Shown: one piece after another, positions 1 through 8,195 of the stretch
Numbering within the stretch: the first letter of the stretch is position 1
How the letters are laid out: each line of letters opens with the position of its first letter
Source: Kiritimatiellia bacterium
Lineage (GTDB): Bacteria > Verrucomicrobiota > Kiritimatiellia > RFP12 > UBA1067
Length of the DNA: 16,686 bases
Direction: 5' to 3'
Assembly: GCA_024405255.1 (NCBI GenBank)
Contig: JAKSOY010000082.1
Span: 1-16,686, forward strand
Translations under genes and position numbers: made by a program
The notes under the pieces: generated by a model
Told to the model about the DNA's origin: nothing
The model's database searches: none
Seen by the model: only the letters and a program-made list of their open reading frames with translations

Positions 1-2
1 TG

Positions 3-419
3 CTGCTGGCGGATGTACCACCGTTCTTCAAGAACGCGGGTACGGGACGCGTCAATGGCGGACGCACCGAGTACCGCGACGGCATGGGCCGCCTCGTCGG
101 GACGGCGCGTACGAATGGCAACCGCACCGAATATCGCGATGCGATGGGACGCCTCGTTGGCACGGCTCAGGTGAATGGCAACCGCACGGACTATCGCGAT
201 GCGATGGGACGCCACCAGGGAACGGCGCAGAAGAACGGCAACCGGACGGACTACCGTGACGCCATGGGCCGCTATCAGGGCAATGCCCAGCGCGACAACA
301 ACGGCAATGTGACCTACCGCGATGCGATGGGACGCTACCAGGGCAAGGCCACGAAGGACGGTAGCGGCAAAGTGACGTATCGCGACGCGCAGGGTCGTGT
401 CCGCCAGACCGGGAAGTAA
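3..419 (+). CDS. Tandem-repeat protein, 3' end (5' truncated by window)
   Basis: The frame is open from the first bases of the window and stops at TAA 417-419, so only the C-terminal ~138 residues are visible. Six tandem units begin with Tyr codons at 72, 132, 192, 252, 315 and 378. The first three periods are 20 residues and the last two are 21. The unit core reads YRDAMGR, followed by a short variable part, G-T/N/K-A and an Asn/Gly-rich turn. The last unit is degenerate (YRDAQGR) and ends the protein at QTGK. The pattern resembles short β-hairpin repeats of the YD/WG kind, but I do not recognise the family. The start, any export signal and the function lie outside the window. The stop is 7 nt before the ATG of the nucleotidyltransferase gene, so the two may be co-transcribed. 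Confidence 0.75.
   Translation: MLADVPPFFKNAGTGRVNGGRTEYRDGMGRLVGTARTNGNRTEYRDAMGRLVGTAQVNGNRTDYRDAMGRHQGTAQKNGNRTDYRDAMGRYQGNAQRDNNGNVTYRDAMGRYQGKATKDGSGKVTYRDAQGRVRQTGK
72..416 (+). repeat. Six in-frame ~60-63 bp coding repeats
   Basis: Units start at 72, 132, 192, 252, 315 and 378. The core TAYCGYGATGCGATGGGACGC is nearly constant, while the second half of each unit varies. Units 2 and 3 are almost identical at the DNA level. This suggests recent unit duplication, and copy number could vary between strains. Confidence 0.75.
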
Positions 420-426
420 GTACAGA

Positions 427-1905
427 ATGTCTTCGACGAAGTTTGATCTGTCCGTGCTGGAGCCGCGCCTGTTGGCGTCGGTTCGGGAAATCGCCGCCTG
501 CGTGAAAGAGGCCGGCGGGCGCGCCCTGATGGTGGGCGGGTCCGTGCGCGATCTTCTGCTCGGTGAAAAGAACGTCAAGGATGTCGACCTCGAAGTGTTC
601 GGCATCCCGCCCGATCGGCTCCAGGCGATCATCGGCGCCAAGTTCGCCTTTGATGCGTGCGGACTCTCCTTCGGCGTTCTGAAAATCAAGCACGTCGACA
701 TCGACGTATCGCTGCCGCGCCGCGAATCGAAGCGGGGCGAAGGCCACAAGGGATTCCTCATTGATTCCGATCCGTATCTGTCCATCCCGGAGGCGGCGAG
801 CCGCCGCGACTTTACGATCAACGCGATGTACTACGACCCGCTGGCGGAAGCCTTCGAGGATCCGTATGGCGGCGTACAGGATCTCGCGAATCGGGTGCTG
901 CGGCATGTCTCGCCGAAATTCGTCGAGGACCCTCTGCGCGTCTTGCGCGGCATGCAGTTTATCGCGCGGTTCGATCTACAGCCCGCGCCGGAGACGGTGG
1001 CCATCTGCCAGACGATTGAAATCGAGGGTCTGCCGCCGGAGCGACTTTTCGAAGAGTGGGCGAAGTTACTTACGAAGGGCGTGCAGATCGGCAAAGGTCT
1101 CGCCTTCCTGCGGGAGACGGGCTGGGTGCGCTACTTCCCCGAACTCGCCCGTTTGATCGGCTGCGAGCAGGATCCGAAGTGGCATCCCGAAGGCGATGTC
1201 TGGAACCATACATGCCTTTGTCTCGACGCCTTTGCGCATCGGCGCTTGGAGGCGCTTGCGGCCGGTCAAAAGCCCGACAAGGACGAGGATCTGATCGTGG
1301 GCCTGGCGGTTCTCTGCCACGACTTCGGCAAGCCTGCGACGACGGCTTACGATCCTGTGAAAAAACACATCCGTTCGCTCGGACACGACGTCGCCGGTCT
1401 AGGACCGACGCTCTCGTTCCTGCGCCGCCTGACGAACGAGGAGCGCATTCTGCGGGAGGTGCCGCCGCTCGTGGCGAACCATATGCAGCCGTTCGCGTTG
1501 TGGAAAGGGAACGTCGGCGATGCGGCGGTTCGCCGGCTGGCGCTGAAGGTCGGACGCATCGACCGCCTCGTGCGCGTGGCGCATGCGGATGACGAGGGGC
1601 GTCCGCCCGAATGCCGTGGCGGCACAAGCGCGGGGGAGGACCTTCGCTGGCTTGAGGCGACGGCCGAGCGTCTGCGTCTCGCGGCCGAGGCGCCGAAGCC
1701 GATTCTCATGGGCCGCCACCTCATTGCGCTTGGCTACAAGCCCGGTGCGAAGTTCAAAGTCTGGCTCGATGCCTGCTTCAATGCCCAGATCGACGGGGCC
1801 TTCGCCGATCTCGACGGTGCGCTCGCCTATTTCCAGAAGAACTTTGGAAAAAAGAAGGTGGACTTGCATAAAGACGTTGAGCCCTCAGAAAATTTTATTG
1901 GTTGA
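427..1905 (+). CDS. cca: CCA tRNA nucleotidyltransferase / poly(A) polymerase family protein with HD domain
   Basis: This is a 492-residue class II nucleotidyltransferase, a family that adds or repairs the 3' CCA of tRNA, or in some members polyadenylates RNA, in the cytoplasm. The head domain carries GGSVRD at residues 37-42 and the metal-binding DVD pair (D52, D54) in KDVDLEVFG. The neck has EDPLRVLRG followed by an RF motif, as expected for the tRNA/RNA-binding region. An HD phosphohydrolase-type motif, H298-D299 in CHDFGKP, follows. The C-terminus has the PG-x-F-K and AQxDG pattern usual for CCA enzymes. I prefer ATG 427 to GTG 397, because 397 lies inside the upstream gene and adds 10 unconserved residues; GGGAAG at 411-416 is a weak ribosome-binding site. 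CCA-adding and poly(A) activity cannot be told apart by eye. CCA addition is the likelier role, as no other candidate is visible here. Confidence 0.88.
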   Translation: MSSTKFDLSVLEPRLLASVREIAACVKEAGGRALMVGGSVRDLLLGEKNVKDVDLEVFGIPPDRLQAIIGAKFAFDACGLSFGVLKIKHVDIDVSLPRRESKRGEGHKGFLIDSDPYLSIPEAASRRDFTINAMYYDPLAEAFEDPYGGVQDLANRVLRHVSPKFVEDPLRVLRGMQFIARFDLQPAPETVAICQTIEIEGLPPERLFEEWAKLLTKGVQIGKGLAFLRETGWVRYFPELARLIGCEQDPKWHPEGDVWNHTCLCLDAFAHRRLEALAAGQKPDKDEDLIVGLAVLCHDFGKPATTAYDPVKKHIRSLGHDVAGLGPTLSFLRRLTNEERILREVPPLVANHMQPFALWKGNVGDAAVRRLALKVGRIDRLVRVAHADDEGRPPECRGGTSAGEDLRWLEATAERLRLAAEAPKPILMGRHLIALGYKPGAKFKVWLDACFNAQIDGAFADLDGALAYFQKNFGKKKVDLHKDVEPSENFIG

Positions 1906-1923
1906 AATCAAATAGGAAGAATC

Positions 1924-3099
1924 ATGAAGAAGGTAGAATTCAACGACGAATATTTTGATCAGGGTATCAACCGCATGGGGACACGCTGCGAAAAGTGGGA
2001 TGGCATACGCGAGGGGGCGGGCGATCCCGAGATGATGCCGTTCTGGGTGGCCGACATGGACTTTCCTTCGCCCCCCGCCGTCACGCAGGCCTTGCTCGCG
2101 CGCGCGGCGCATCCGGCCTACGGCTACACCGAACCGGAGGAGGACGACTATACGGCGGCGGCCGACTTCTGGCGTCGTCGTCACGGCATTTCCTACACCA
2201 AGGACGAGTTGACGATGCTGCCGTGCGTCATCACCGGCCTCAAGCTCGCCATTCGCACCTGCACGAAGCCCGGCGAGGGCGTCGTGGTCATGTCGCCGGT
2301 GTACGGTCCGTTTCGGTTCTCCGTGCAGGCCACGGGACGTACCACCGTCACGGTGCCGCTTGTCGCGGGGGATGACGGCCGCATGCGGATGGACATTCCC
2401 GGAATTTCCCGTGCGCTTGCCGCCGGTGCGCGCGCGGTGATGCTGTGCAATCCGCACAATCCCGTGGGACGATGTTGGACGCGCGCCGAACTCGAGGAGC
2501 TGTGCGCCTGCGTTTCGCAATACGGCGCCACACTGATTTCCGATGAAATCCACGCCGATTTCGTCTATCCCGAATTCACGTTCACGCCGGCGCTTGAGGT
2601 GATGTCCGAACGCGTGGTCGCGCTGTTCGCGGCGAGCAAGACCTTCAATGTCGCGGGCCTTCAGCAGTGTATGTGCGCCTGCCGCGATGAAGCCTTGCGG
2701 ACGGCGATCCGCCAGGAAGTCGATGCCACGGGCGTGCGGTGCGGCAATCTCTTCGCCCTTGAGGGCACGCGTGTCGCGTATCAGGAAGGCGATGCGTGGC
2801 TGGACGGCCTCATGCACTACCTCGACGGCAACCGTGCCGAAATCGCGCGCCTCGTCGCCCAGTATCTCCCCAAGGCGATTCTTCATCCGATGGAAGCGAC
2901 CTTCCTGGCCTGGCTCGATCTGCGGGCCTACGGTCTGTCTGAAAAGGAGATGCTGGCGCGTTGCGCGAAAGCCCATGTGAGGTTCAGCGAAGGCTCGTTC
3001 TTCGGTGCCGACGGCGAAGGTTTCCTGCGCGTCAACATCGGGTGTCCGCGTCGCTTCCTCGAGATCGCCATCCAGCGCTTGGCAGAGGCGCTGAGCTGA
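1924..3099 (+). CDS. MalY/PatB-family PLP-dependent aminotransferase/C-S lyase
   Basis: This 391-residue protein is a fold-type I PLP enzyme of the MalY/PatB subgroup. Members typically cleave cystathionine or cysteine conjugates (β-lyase, EC 4.4.1.13) and some act as aminotransferases. Family marks in order are the N-terminal PFWVADMDFP segment, N176 in NPHNPVG (PLP ring contact), D207 in SDEIHADF (pyridine nitrogen) and the Schiff-base K239 in ASKTFN. The C-terminus has the usual LRVNIGCPR phosphate/substrate-binding stretch. Length is normal for the family and nothing appears to be missing. AGGAAG at 1914-1919 is a good ribosome-binding site 4 nt before ATG 1924. The gene starts 18 nt after the nucleotidyltransferase stop and is probably transcribed with it. 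No methionine or cysteine pathway gene lies nearby, so the physiological substrate is open. Confidence 0.88.
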   Translation: MKKVEFNDEYFDQGINRMGTRCEKWDGIREGAGDPEMMPFWVADMDFPSPPAVTQALLARAAHPAYGYTEPEEDDYTAAADFWRRRHGISYTKDELTMLPCVITGLKLAIRTCTKPGEGVVVMSPVYGPFRFSVQATGRTTVTVPLVAGDDGRMRMDIPGISRALAAGARAVMLCNPHNPVGRCWTRAELEELCACVSQYGATLISDEIHADFVYPEFTFTPALEVMSERVVALFAASKTFNVAGLQQCMCACRDEALRTAIRQEVDATGVRCGNLFALEGTRVAYQEGDAWLDGLMHYLDGNRAEIARLVAQYLPKAILHPMEATFLAWLDLRAYGLSEKEMLARCAKAHVRFSEGSFFGADGEGFLRVNIGCPRRFLEIAIQRLAEALS

Positions 3100-3146
3100 A
3101 TGCGGGCGAACCGACGGTGATGGGTGTTTGTTGAGTCCTAGAGAAC

Positions 3147-3152
3147 AAGGAG
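3147..3152 (+). promoter_or_regulatory. Shine-Dalgarno deciding the GH51 start
   Basis: AAGGAG lies 3 nt before ATG 3156 but 6 nt before the adjacent in-frame ATG 3159. The spacing favours 3159 as the real start, which shortens the signal peptide by one Met. Confidence 0.6.
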
Positions 3153-3155
3153 AAG

Positions 3156-5093
3156 ATGATGACAGTTGTGAAACAGATCGTGGGTGCGTCGCTTGTGGCG
3201 GCCCTGGGTGCGGGTGCAGTCTTGGCAGCGGTACCGGTGACGGTGACGTTGGGTGCGGCGGCGAAGGGGCACGATGTGCCGTCGTCGCTGTGGGGCATTT
3301 TCTACGAGGACATCAACTGGGCGGCGGATGGCGGCCTGAGCGTGGAGGCGCTCGCCAATCCCGGATTCGACTGGGGCGTCGCCTCCACCCACGGCAGCAA
3401 CGGCGGTAGGGCCTCGCAGTGGAAGTGCAACGAGGACGGCTGGGAGTACGATTTCCGCAACGAGGGCATGGGCCGCATTTCCATTCAGATGGGTGCGCCG
3501 GTCCATCCCAACACCGCGCGCCATCTGCGCGTCGAGACGTTCGGCACGGGGCTTGCCGGTGTCCGCAACCGCGGCCTCGACGGCATCTTCCTCAAGGCGG
3601 GCGAACCCTATCGTCTCTATTATGACTGGCGCGAGATCCAGCGTGTCGGTCTCGACTACGAACTGGGCGCCTGGACGCGTGAGACGAAGGACTTCACGTT
3701 CACGGGCGAGAATCTGACGTTCGATCGGGGCTCGCACCGCGTGGTGATCGAAAAGGCCGGCGATCGCTGGACGCTGTCCATTCTCGTGGCGGGACGCCGG
3801 GCGGTCGAGTTCGACAACGTGTCGCTCAAGCCCACCGGACCCAACCTCGTGCGCGCGGGACTCCGCAAGGATCTCGTGGACATGCTGGCCGGCCTCAAGC
3901 CCGCGTTCATGCGCTTCCCCGGCGGCTGCATTCTCGAGGAAGGCGACTTCCAGCAGTGGTACGATTGGCGGCGCACGGTGGGTCCGCGCGAGCGCCGCGA
4001 GTGCAATTGGAACCGCTGGGGCTACTGGCAGACCTATGACGTCGGCTACTACGAGTTCTTCCGGCTGTGCGAGGAAATCGGCGCGGAACCGCTGCCGATC
4101 TGCCTGGCGGGCTTGACCTGCCAGTATCAGCGTCCGACGTCGTTCTGCAGCGTGAAGGACGTCGACTATTTCACGCAGGCGATTCTCGACCTGGTGGAAT
4201 TCGCCAACGGCGGCGTCGATACGAAGTGGGGCAAGGTCCGTGCCGAGATGGGGCATCCCCAGCCGTTCAACCTGAAGAAGATCGGCATCGGCAACGAAAA
4301 CTGGGGACCGGAATTCTGGGACCGCTGCGAGCCGATCGTCAAGGCCTTCCGTGCGAAGCATCCCGAGATCACGGTCGTCGGCAGCGTGGGACCCGCCCCG
4401 GACGGCAAGAATTTCGACTATGGGTGGAAGCGGGCGACGCGTGAAAGCGCAGACCTTGTGGACGAGCACTACTATCGTTCGCCGGAATGGTTCCTCAATT
4501 CGGCGCACCGCTATGACAAATACGATCGCACGACCAAGCCGCTCGTGTACGCGGGCGAGTATGCGTGCCACTTCAGCGTGCGGCCGGGATTCCGTCCCAA
4601 TGTGCTCTGGAGCGCCATCTGCGAAGCGGCGGCGATGACCGGCTTCGAGCGCAACTGCGATGTCGTGCGGATGGCGAGCTACGCGCCGCTCTTCGCGCGT
4701 TTCGACCACACGCAGTGGTCGCCGAACTTGATCTGGTACGACGGCGTGAGAACGTGGGCGACGCCCAACTACTACGTGCAGAAGATGTTCTCGACGAATC
4801 GTCCGGACCGCGAGCTGCCGGTGGCGCTGAGCGACGAGAACCGCTTCTACGCCTGCGCGGGCACCACGGCTGGCGGCGAGACGATCGTCAAGCTGGTCAA
4901 CGCGCTTGAAGAGCCGCGCGAGGTGAAGATCAACCTGAAGGGCAAGGCGTCCGTAATCACGCTGGCCGGCAAGAAGCTCGACGACAACCGGCGCGAGGCA
5001 CCCGATGTCGCGAAACCGCAGACGAGCGAATGCACGCTCGACGGCACCTACACCGTTCCTGCCTGCAGCCTGACCGTGCTGCGCGTCAAGTAA
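3156..5093 (+). CDS. Secreted GH51 α-L-arabinofuranosidase
   Basis: This protein of 644-645 residues should release terminal α-L-arabinofuranose from arabinan, arabinoxylan or arabinogalactan side chains by a retaining mechanism. A hydrophobic stretch at about residues 8-24 ending in LAA indicates export. The N-terminal GIFYEDINWAADGG segment is typical of the larger secreted GH51 type. A β-sandwich-like insert (about residues 85-225, CBM4/9-like) precedes the TIM barrel. The general acid/base is E381 in GNENWG and the likely nucleophile is E468 in AGEYAC. A C-terminal β-domain (about 545-645) completes the usual layout. The length suits secreted GH51 enzymes rather than the ~500-residue cytoplasmic ones. 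No promoter was recognised in the 56-nt gap before it. The stop lies 9 nt before the next gene, which suggests that the arabinofuranosidase and the first malectin/CxxCH protein are co-transcribed. GH51 assignment is strong; the exact glycan is inferred only broadly. Confidence 0.9.
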   Translation: MMTVVKQIVGASLVAALGAGAVLAAVPVTVTLGAAAKGHDVPSSLWGIFYEDINWAADGGLSVEALANPGFDWGVASTHGSNGGRASQWKCNEDGWEYDFRNEGMGRISIQMGAPVHPNTARHLRVETFGTGLAGVRNRGLDGIFLKAGEPYRLYYDWREIQRVGLDYELGAWTRETKDFTFTGENLTFDRGSHRVVIEKAGDRWTLSILVAGRRAVEFDNVSLKPTGPNLVRAGLRKDLVDMLAGLKPAFMRFPGGCILEEGDFQQWYDWRRTVGPRERRECNWNRWGYWQTYDVGYYEFFRLCEEIGAEPLPICLAGLTCQYQRPTSFCSVKDVDYFTQAILDLVEFANGGVDTKWGKVRAEMGHPQPFNLKKIGIGNENWGPEFWDRCEPIVKAFRAKHPEITVVGSVGPAPDGKNFDYGWKRATRESADLVDEHYYRSPEWFLNSAHRYDKYDRTTKPLVYAGEYACHFSVRPGFRPNVLWSAICEAAAMTGFERNCDVVRMASYAPLFARFDHTQWSPNLIWYDGVRTWATPNYYVQKMFSTNRPDRELPVALSDENRFYACAGTTAGGETIVKLVNALEEPREVKINLKGKASVITLAGKKLDDNRREAPDVAKPQTSECTLDGTYTVPACSLTVLRVK

Positions 5094-5102
5094 GCGGCTC
5101 CT

Positions 5103-8100
5103 ATGCGCGTCAGACGGTTCTTTCTGTTTCTGTCGGTGTTCGCCGTGGTGGCGGCGAATGCCGCGGAAGACTACACGGTCTATGCCCTGAATGCCGGCTT
5201 CGATCGGGCGCGGTACGGACGTTTCGCGCCCGACGATCATCGCGATGTCGGCTTGCCGGCGGCATATCGCGATCCGAGCTTCACCAAGGTGTACGGACTC
5301 GAGAAGATCGTCCCGGCCGTTCCCGAGGCGGTTTTCCTCAGTGGACGCTGGCACAATCAGGGTCTCAACTACCGTCTGCCGCATCTTGATCCGAAGAAGA
5401 CCTACGATGTTCGTCTTTACAGTCTCGAGGCCTACTACGAGACGCCGACGACGCGTGTGATGTCGGTCTCGATCAATGGCGTGCTGAAGGAGGCGCGGCT
5501 CGATCCGTTTGCCTCGGGCGGCGGGAAGGACCATGCCTCCGCGCATGTCTATTCCGGAATTTCGCCTCGCGCGGACGGCGTCCTCGCCATCGACCTCAAG
5601 CCGGTCGTCGACTATCCGCATGTCGTGGGGCTTGAAGTCGTTGAAAAGAACGGCGGCGTACCGGTGCAGCCTGTGCTTCATTGCGCGGCGCTTGAGCGCA
5701 CGGGCGTTCGTCTGGGCATCGGTTCCACGACGGGGGATGTCGTCTACGACGTACGGCGGCGCCAGGTGCAAGGGGGCGCGTGGGAGACGTGCGCATCCGG
5801 TGTCGCCGCGAACGTGTGGTGCGATGCGACTGGGACGGCCGGACTTGAGTATGCCGTCCGGGCCGTCGATCCGGTGCGTCACACGGCGTCCCCGTGGTCG
5901 AACGCAATTGCCGTCACGCCGGGCATTGGACCGATCGTGGTCGTGTCCCACGCGCGGCTGCGTCCGAGCCATGTCTACACCTACCACGTGGAGGGACTGT
6001 CCCCCGGCGGCGGACTCTACGTGTACGATCCCGTTTCGGGAGACGCGCGCGAACTTGTGAACGCCGACAAGGGCGTCATCCTCGATGCGCAGGTTTCCTA
6101 TGACGGGACGCAGATTCTCTTCAGCTGGAAACGGACGATGAAGGAGCCGTTTTCAATTTGGCGCATCAATGCCGACGGCACGGGACTCGTTCAGGTGGTG
6201 GGCGGCTGCAGCAACAACCAGAACGCCTGCTGGCTGCCGGATGGCGGCGTCGCCTTTACGTCGGACCGCAAACCCGCCTTTGCCTACTGCTGGACCTCCA
6301 CCTCGCCCGTGCTCTACCGGGCCGACGGCGACGGCAAGAACGTGACGCGGCTGTCGGCGAACTATCTCACGGACTTCACGCCTTCCGTGATGAACGACGG
6401 GCGCATCCTCTTCAGTCGCTGGGAATACGTGGATCGTCCCGCGATTCCGATCCAGTCGCTTTGGGCGATCCAGCCGGACGGCACGGGACTTTCGGGCGTC
6501 TTCGGCAATCGCGTCCTCTCGCCCGCCACGTTCATGTTCGCGCATGATGTGCCGGGTCGTCCTGGACAGTTCCTCTGCGTGATGACCTCGCATGGCTGCT
6601 TCTATCGGGGGAGTATCGCCTGTGCTGGGGCGTTGGGTCTCATCGACATCACGAAGGGCGGTAACGCGCAGGCGGCGATCCGCAACCTCACGCCCGAGAT
6701 TTTTGTGGCGCCCGTGGGGAGCGGCATCCGCGGCGAGCAGATCTACGGACCCTACACGACGCCGTATCCGCTCGACCGTGATCGTTACCTCGTGTCGCGG
6801 GCGGGCGAGATTCAGCTTCGGGCATTTGATTCGCCGGCGGTCGTCACGGTTCTTGCAGGACGCAGCTGCGGACTTGGCTGGTATTCGCCGATGCCGCTCG
6901 CGCCGCGTCCGCTTCCGGCGGTAAAGCGGGCCTCCACGCTTGATCCGAAGATTGCGCCCTTGGCGGAAGTCGTGGTGCAGGACGTGCGCATCGGTCTTGA
7001 AAAATATGTGGCGCCGGGCGAAGTGAAACGGCTCGTCGTCGTGCAGGAGATGGAGAAGGACATCCGCGCGGAAAACTACCTGCGCCAATTCGGCGTGCAG
7101 TTCCCCGTGGTGAGCTGCGGCGCCACTTACGCCTCCAAACGCGTGTTGGGGTTCGCCGAGGTGGAGCGCGACGGCAGCGCCCATTTCCTCGTGCCCTCAG
7201 GTAAGCCCATCTACTTCCTGCCGCTCGATGCGGAAGGGCGGGCGGTTCAGCGCATGCGCACGTTTACGCACTTCATGCCGGGTGAAAAGCAGAGCTGCAT
7301 CGGGTGCCATGCGGACCGCAACTACGTGTCCATCTCGCCCACGCAGATCGGGAAGTCGCTTGCCGCGCAGCGTCCGGCCGCGCCGCTGGTGCCGCCGTCG
7401 TGGGGCGCGAAGGACGGCTTCAGCTTCGTGCGCGTGGTGCAGCCCGTGCTCGACCGCCACTGCGTGCGCTGCCACAGCGGCGAACCCGAAGCGCCCGAGC
7501 CCGAGCTCACGGGCGACCGTACGGATTACTTCAATGTCGCCTATGAAAACCTGGCGCGCAAGGGAACGGCGGCGGAAGACGACCGCGACCACCAGCCGCC
7601 CGACATGGCGCGTTTCGGACGCAACCCCTACACGAGCTGGATCCCCACCTACAACAACCTCGAGGAGAACATCCTCTGGATCCGTCCCAAGTTCTGGGGA
7701 AGTCACGCGAGCCGCCTCTCGTGGATCGTCGCGGCGGGCCATCCCGATGTGACGGGCAAGAAGCGTGTGAACCTGACGGACGACGAGCGGTTGCGCATCC
7801 ACTTGTGGATCGACCTCAACGTGCCGTTCTACGGCACCTCGCAGTCGCGGCAGCCGAAGCTGCGCGGTTGCCGCAAGGTGTTTCCCGCCTCGCTTGCGGC
7901 CGTGTGCCGCGACATCGAAAAGAAGAAGGGCGTGCCGCTGCCGTACCAGTTCTACGTGCGGTACGACCGTCCGGAACGGAACGCGTGGTTCGTGCGCGGC
8001 GTGGAACGCGGCATCTTCTCGGGTCCGGAGGATCCCGACTACAAGCGCCTGATGGATGAAATCCTCAAGGCACGTCCCCAACTCGACCTGCGCAACCACG

Positions 8101-8138
8101 TCGACTTCCGCGACGTGCGTTCAGGTTCCGACCGCTGA
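5103..8138 (+). CDS. Secreted malectin/FN3/β-propeller/dihaem-type protein, HzsA-like (paralogue A)
   Basis: A 1011-residue exported protein. Order: signal peptide 1-20 (basic start, hydrophobic core, ANA end); malectin-like domain about 24-186 (RLYSLEAYY, an SINGVL strand, DGVLAIDL); FN3-like segment about 187-272 ending in AVDPVRHTASPWS; TolB/PD40-type propeller about 276-615 with repeated YDG, LPDGG and NDGR turns; C-terminal region about 616-1011. The last contains CIGCH (C732, C735, H736) and CVRCH (C787, C790, H791), each a c-type haem motif. The segments VVVQEMEKDI, VSCGATYA and FLPLDAEGRAVQRMRTFT match my memory of the hydrazine-synthase-α-like family common in Planctomycetes and Verrucomicrobia. 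Hydrazine synthesis is not implied, because the βγ subunit and anammox context are absent. No Shine-Dalgarno is evident before ATG 5103, so translation may be coupled to the GH51 gene. The CxxCH motifs could bind haem or, if the genome lacks cytochrome c maturation, another ligand. Function unknown; architecture well supported. Confidence 0.85.
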   Translation: MRVRRFFLFLSVFAVVAANAAEDYTVYALNAGFDRARYGRFAPDDHRDVGLPAAYRDPSFTKVYGLEKIVPAVPEAVFLSGRWHNQGLNYRLPHLDPKKTYDVRLYSLEAYYETPTTRVMSVSINGVLKEARLDPFASGGGKDHASAHVYSGISPRADGVLAIDLKPVVDYPHVVGLEVVEKNGGVPVQPVLHCAALERTGVRLGIGSTTGDVVYDVRRRQVQGGAWETCASGVAANVWCDATGTAGLEYAVRAVDPVRHTASPWSNAIAVTPGIGPIVVVSHARLRPSHVYTYHVEGLSPGGGLYVYDPVSGDARELVNADKGVILDAQVSYDGTQILFSWKRTMKEPFSIWRINADGTGLVQVVGGCSNNQNACWLPDGGVAFTSDRKPAFAYCWTSTSPVLYRADGDGKNVTRLSANYLTDFTPSVMNDGRILFSRWEYVDRPAIPIQSLWAIQPDGTGLSGVFGNRVLSPATFMFAHDVPGRPGQFLCVMTSHGCFYRGSIACAGALGLIDITKGGNAQAAIRNLTPEIFVAPVGSGIRGEQIYGPYTTPYPLDRDRYLVSRAGEIQLRAFDSPAVVTVLAGRSCGLGWYSPMPLAPRPLPAVKRASTLDPKIAPLAEVVVQDVRIGLEKYVAPGEVKRLVVVQEMEKDIRAENYLRQFGVQFPVVSCGATYASKRVLGFAEVERDGSAHFLVPSGKPIYFLPLDAEGRAVQRMRTFTHFMPGEKQSCIGCHADRNYVSISPTQIGKSLAAQRPAAPLVPPSWGAKDGFSFVRVVQPVLDRHCVRCHSGEPEAPEPELTGDRTDYFNVAYENLARKGTAAEDDRDHQPPDMARFGRNPYTSWIPTYNNLEENILWIRPKFWGSHASRLSWIVAAGHPDVTGKKRVNLTDDERLRIHLWIDLNVPFYGTSQSRQPKLRGCRKVFPASLAAVCRDIEKKKGVPLPYQFYVRYDRPERNAWFVRGVERGIFSGPEDPDYKRLMDEILKARPQLDLRNHVDFRDVRSGSDR

Positions 8139-8162
8139 CCGATGACCGCCAGCGGCGATTTT
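8132..8162 (+). terminator. Possible weak stem-loop terminator between the paralogues
   Basis: CCGCTG (8132-8137) can pair with CAGCGG (8150-8155) across a 12-nt loop, followed by ATTTT. The stem is short and the T-run has only four bases and merges into the -35 box of the next promoter. It may attenuate read-through from paralogue A, but it may be chance. Confidence 0.3.
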
Positions 8163-8189
8163 GACTTCTTTCGCTGAATCGGGTATAAT
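8161..8189 (+). promoter_or_regulatory. Near-consensus σ70-type promoter for paralogue B
   Basis: TTGACT (8161-8166) and TATAAT (8184-8189) are separated by exactly 17 nt. The -10 ends only 6 nt before ATG 8196, so a start point about 7 nt downstream falls on the A of the start codon. There is no Shine-Dalgarno between them, which points to a leaderless transcript. Confidence 0.85.
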
Positions 8190-8195
8190 AGTGTC

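Noticed and set aside
397..426. Upstream GTG start for the nucleotidyltransferase
   Set aside because: It overlaps the coding end of the repeat protein and adds ten residues with no family support; ATG 427 gives the usual N-terminus.
1885..2976. 363-codon open frame on the minus strand
   Set aside because: It is antisense to the MalY/PatB gene, whose catalytic motifs are intact on the plus strand.
3138..5987. 949-codon open frame on the minus strand
   Set aside because: It lies opposite the GH51 gene and the start of paralogue A. Its Arg/His-rich product shows no family pattern and it results from GC-biased third positions.
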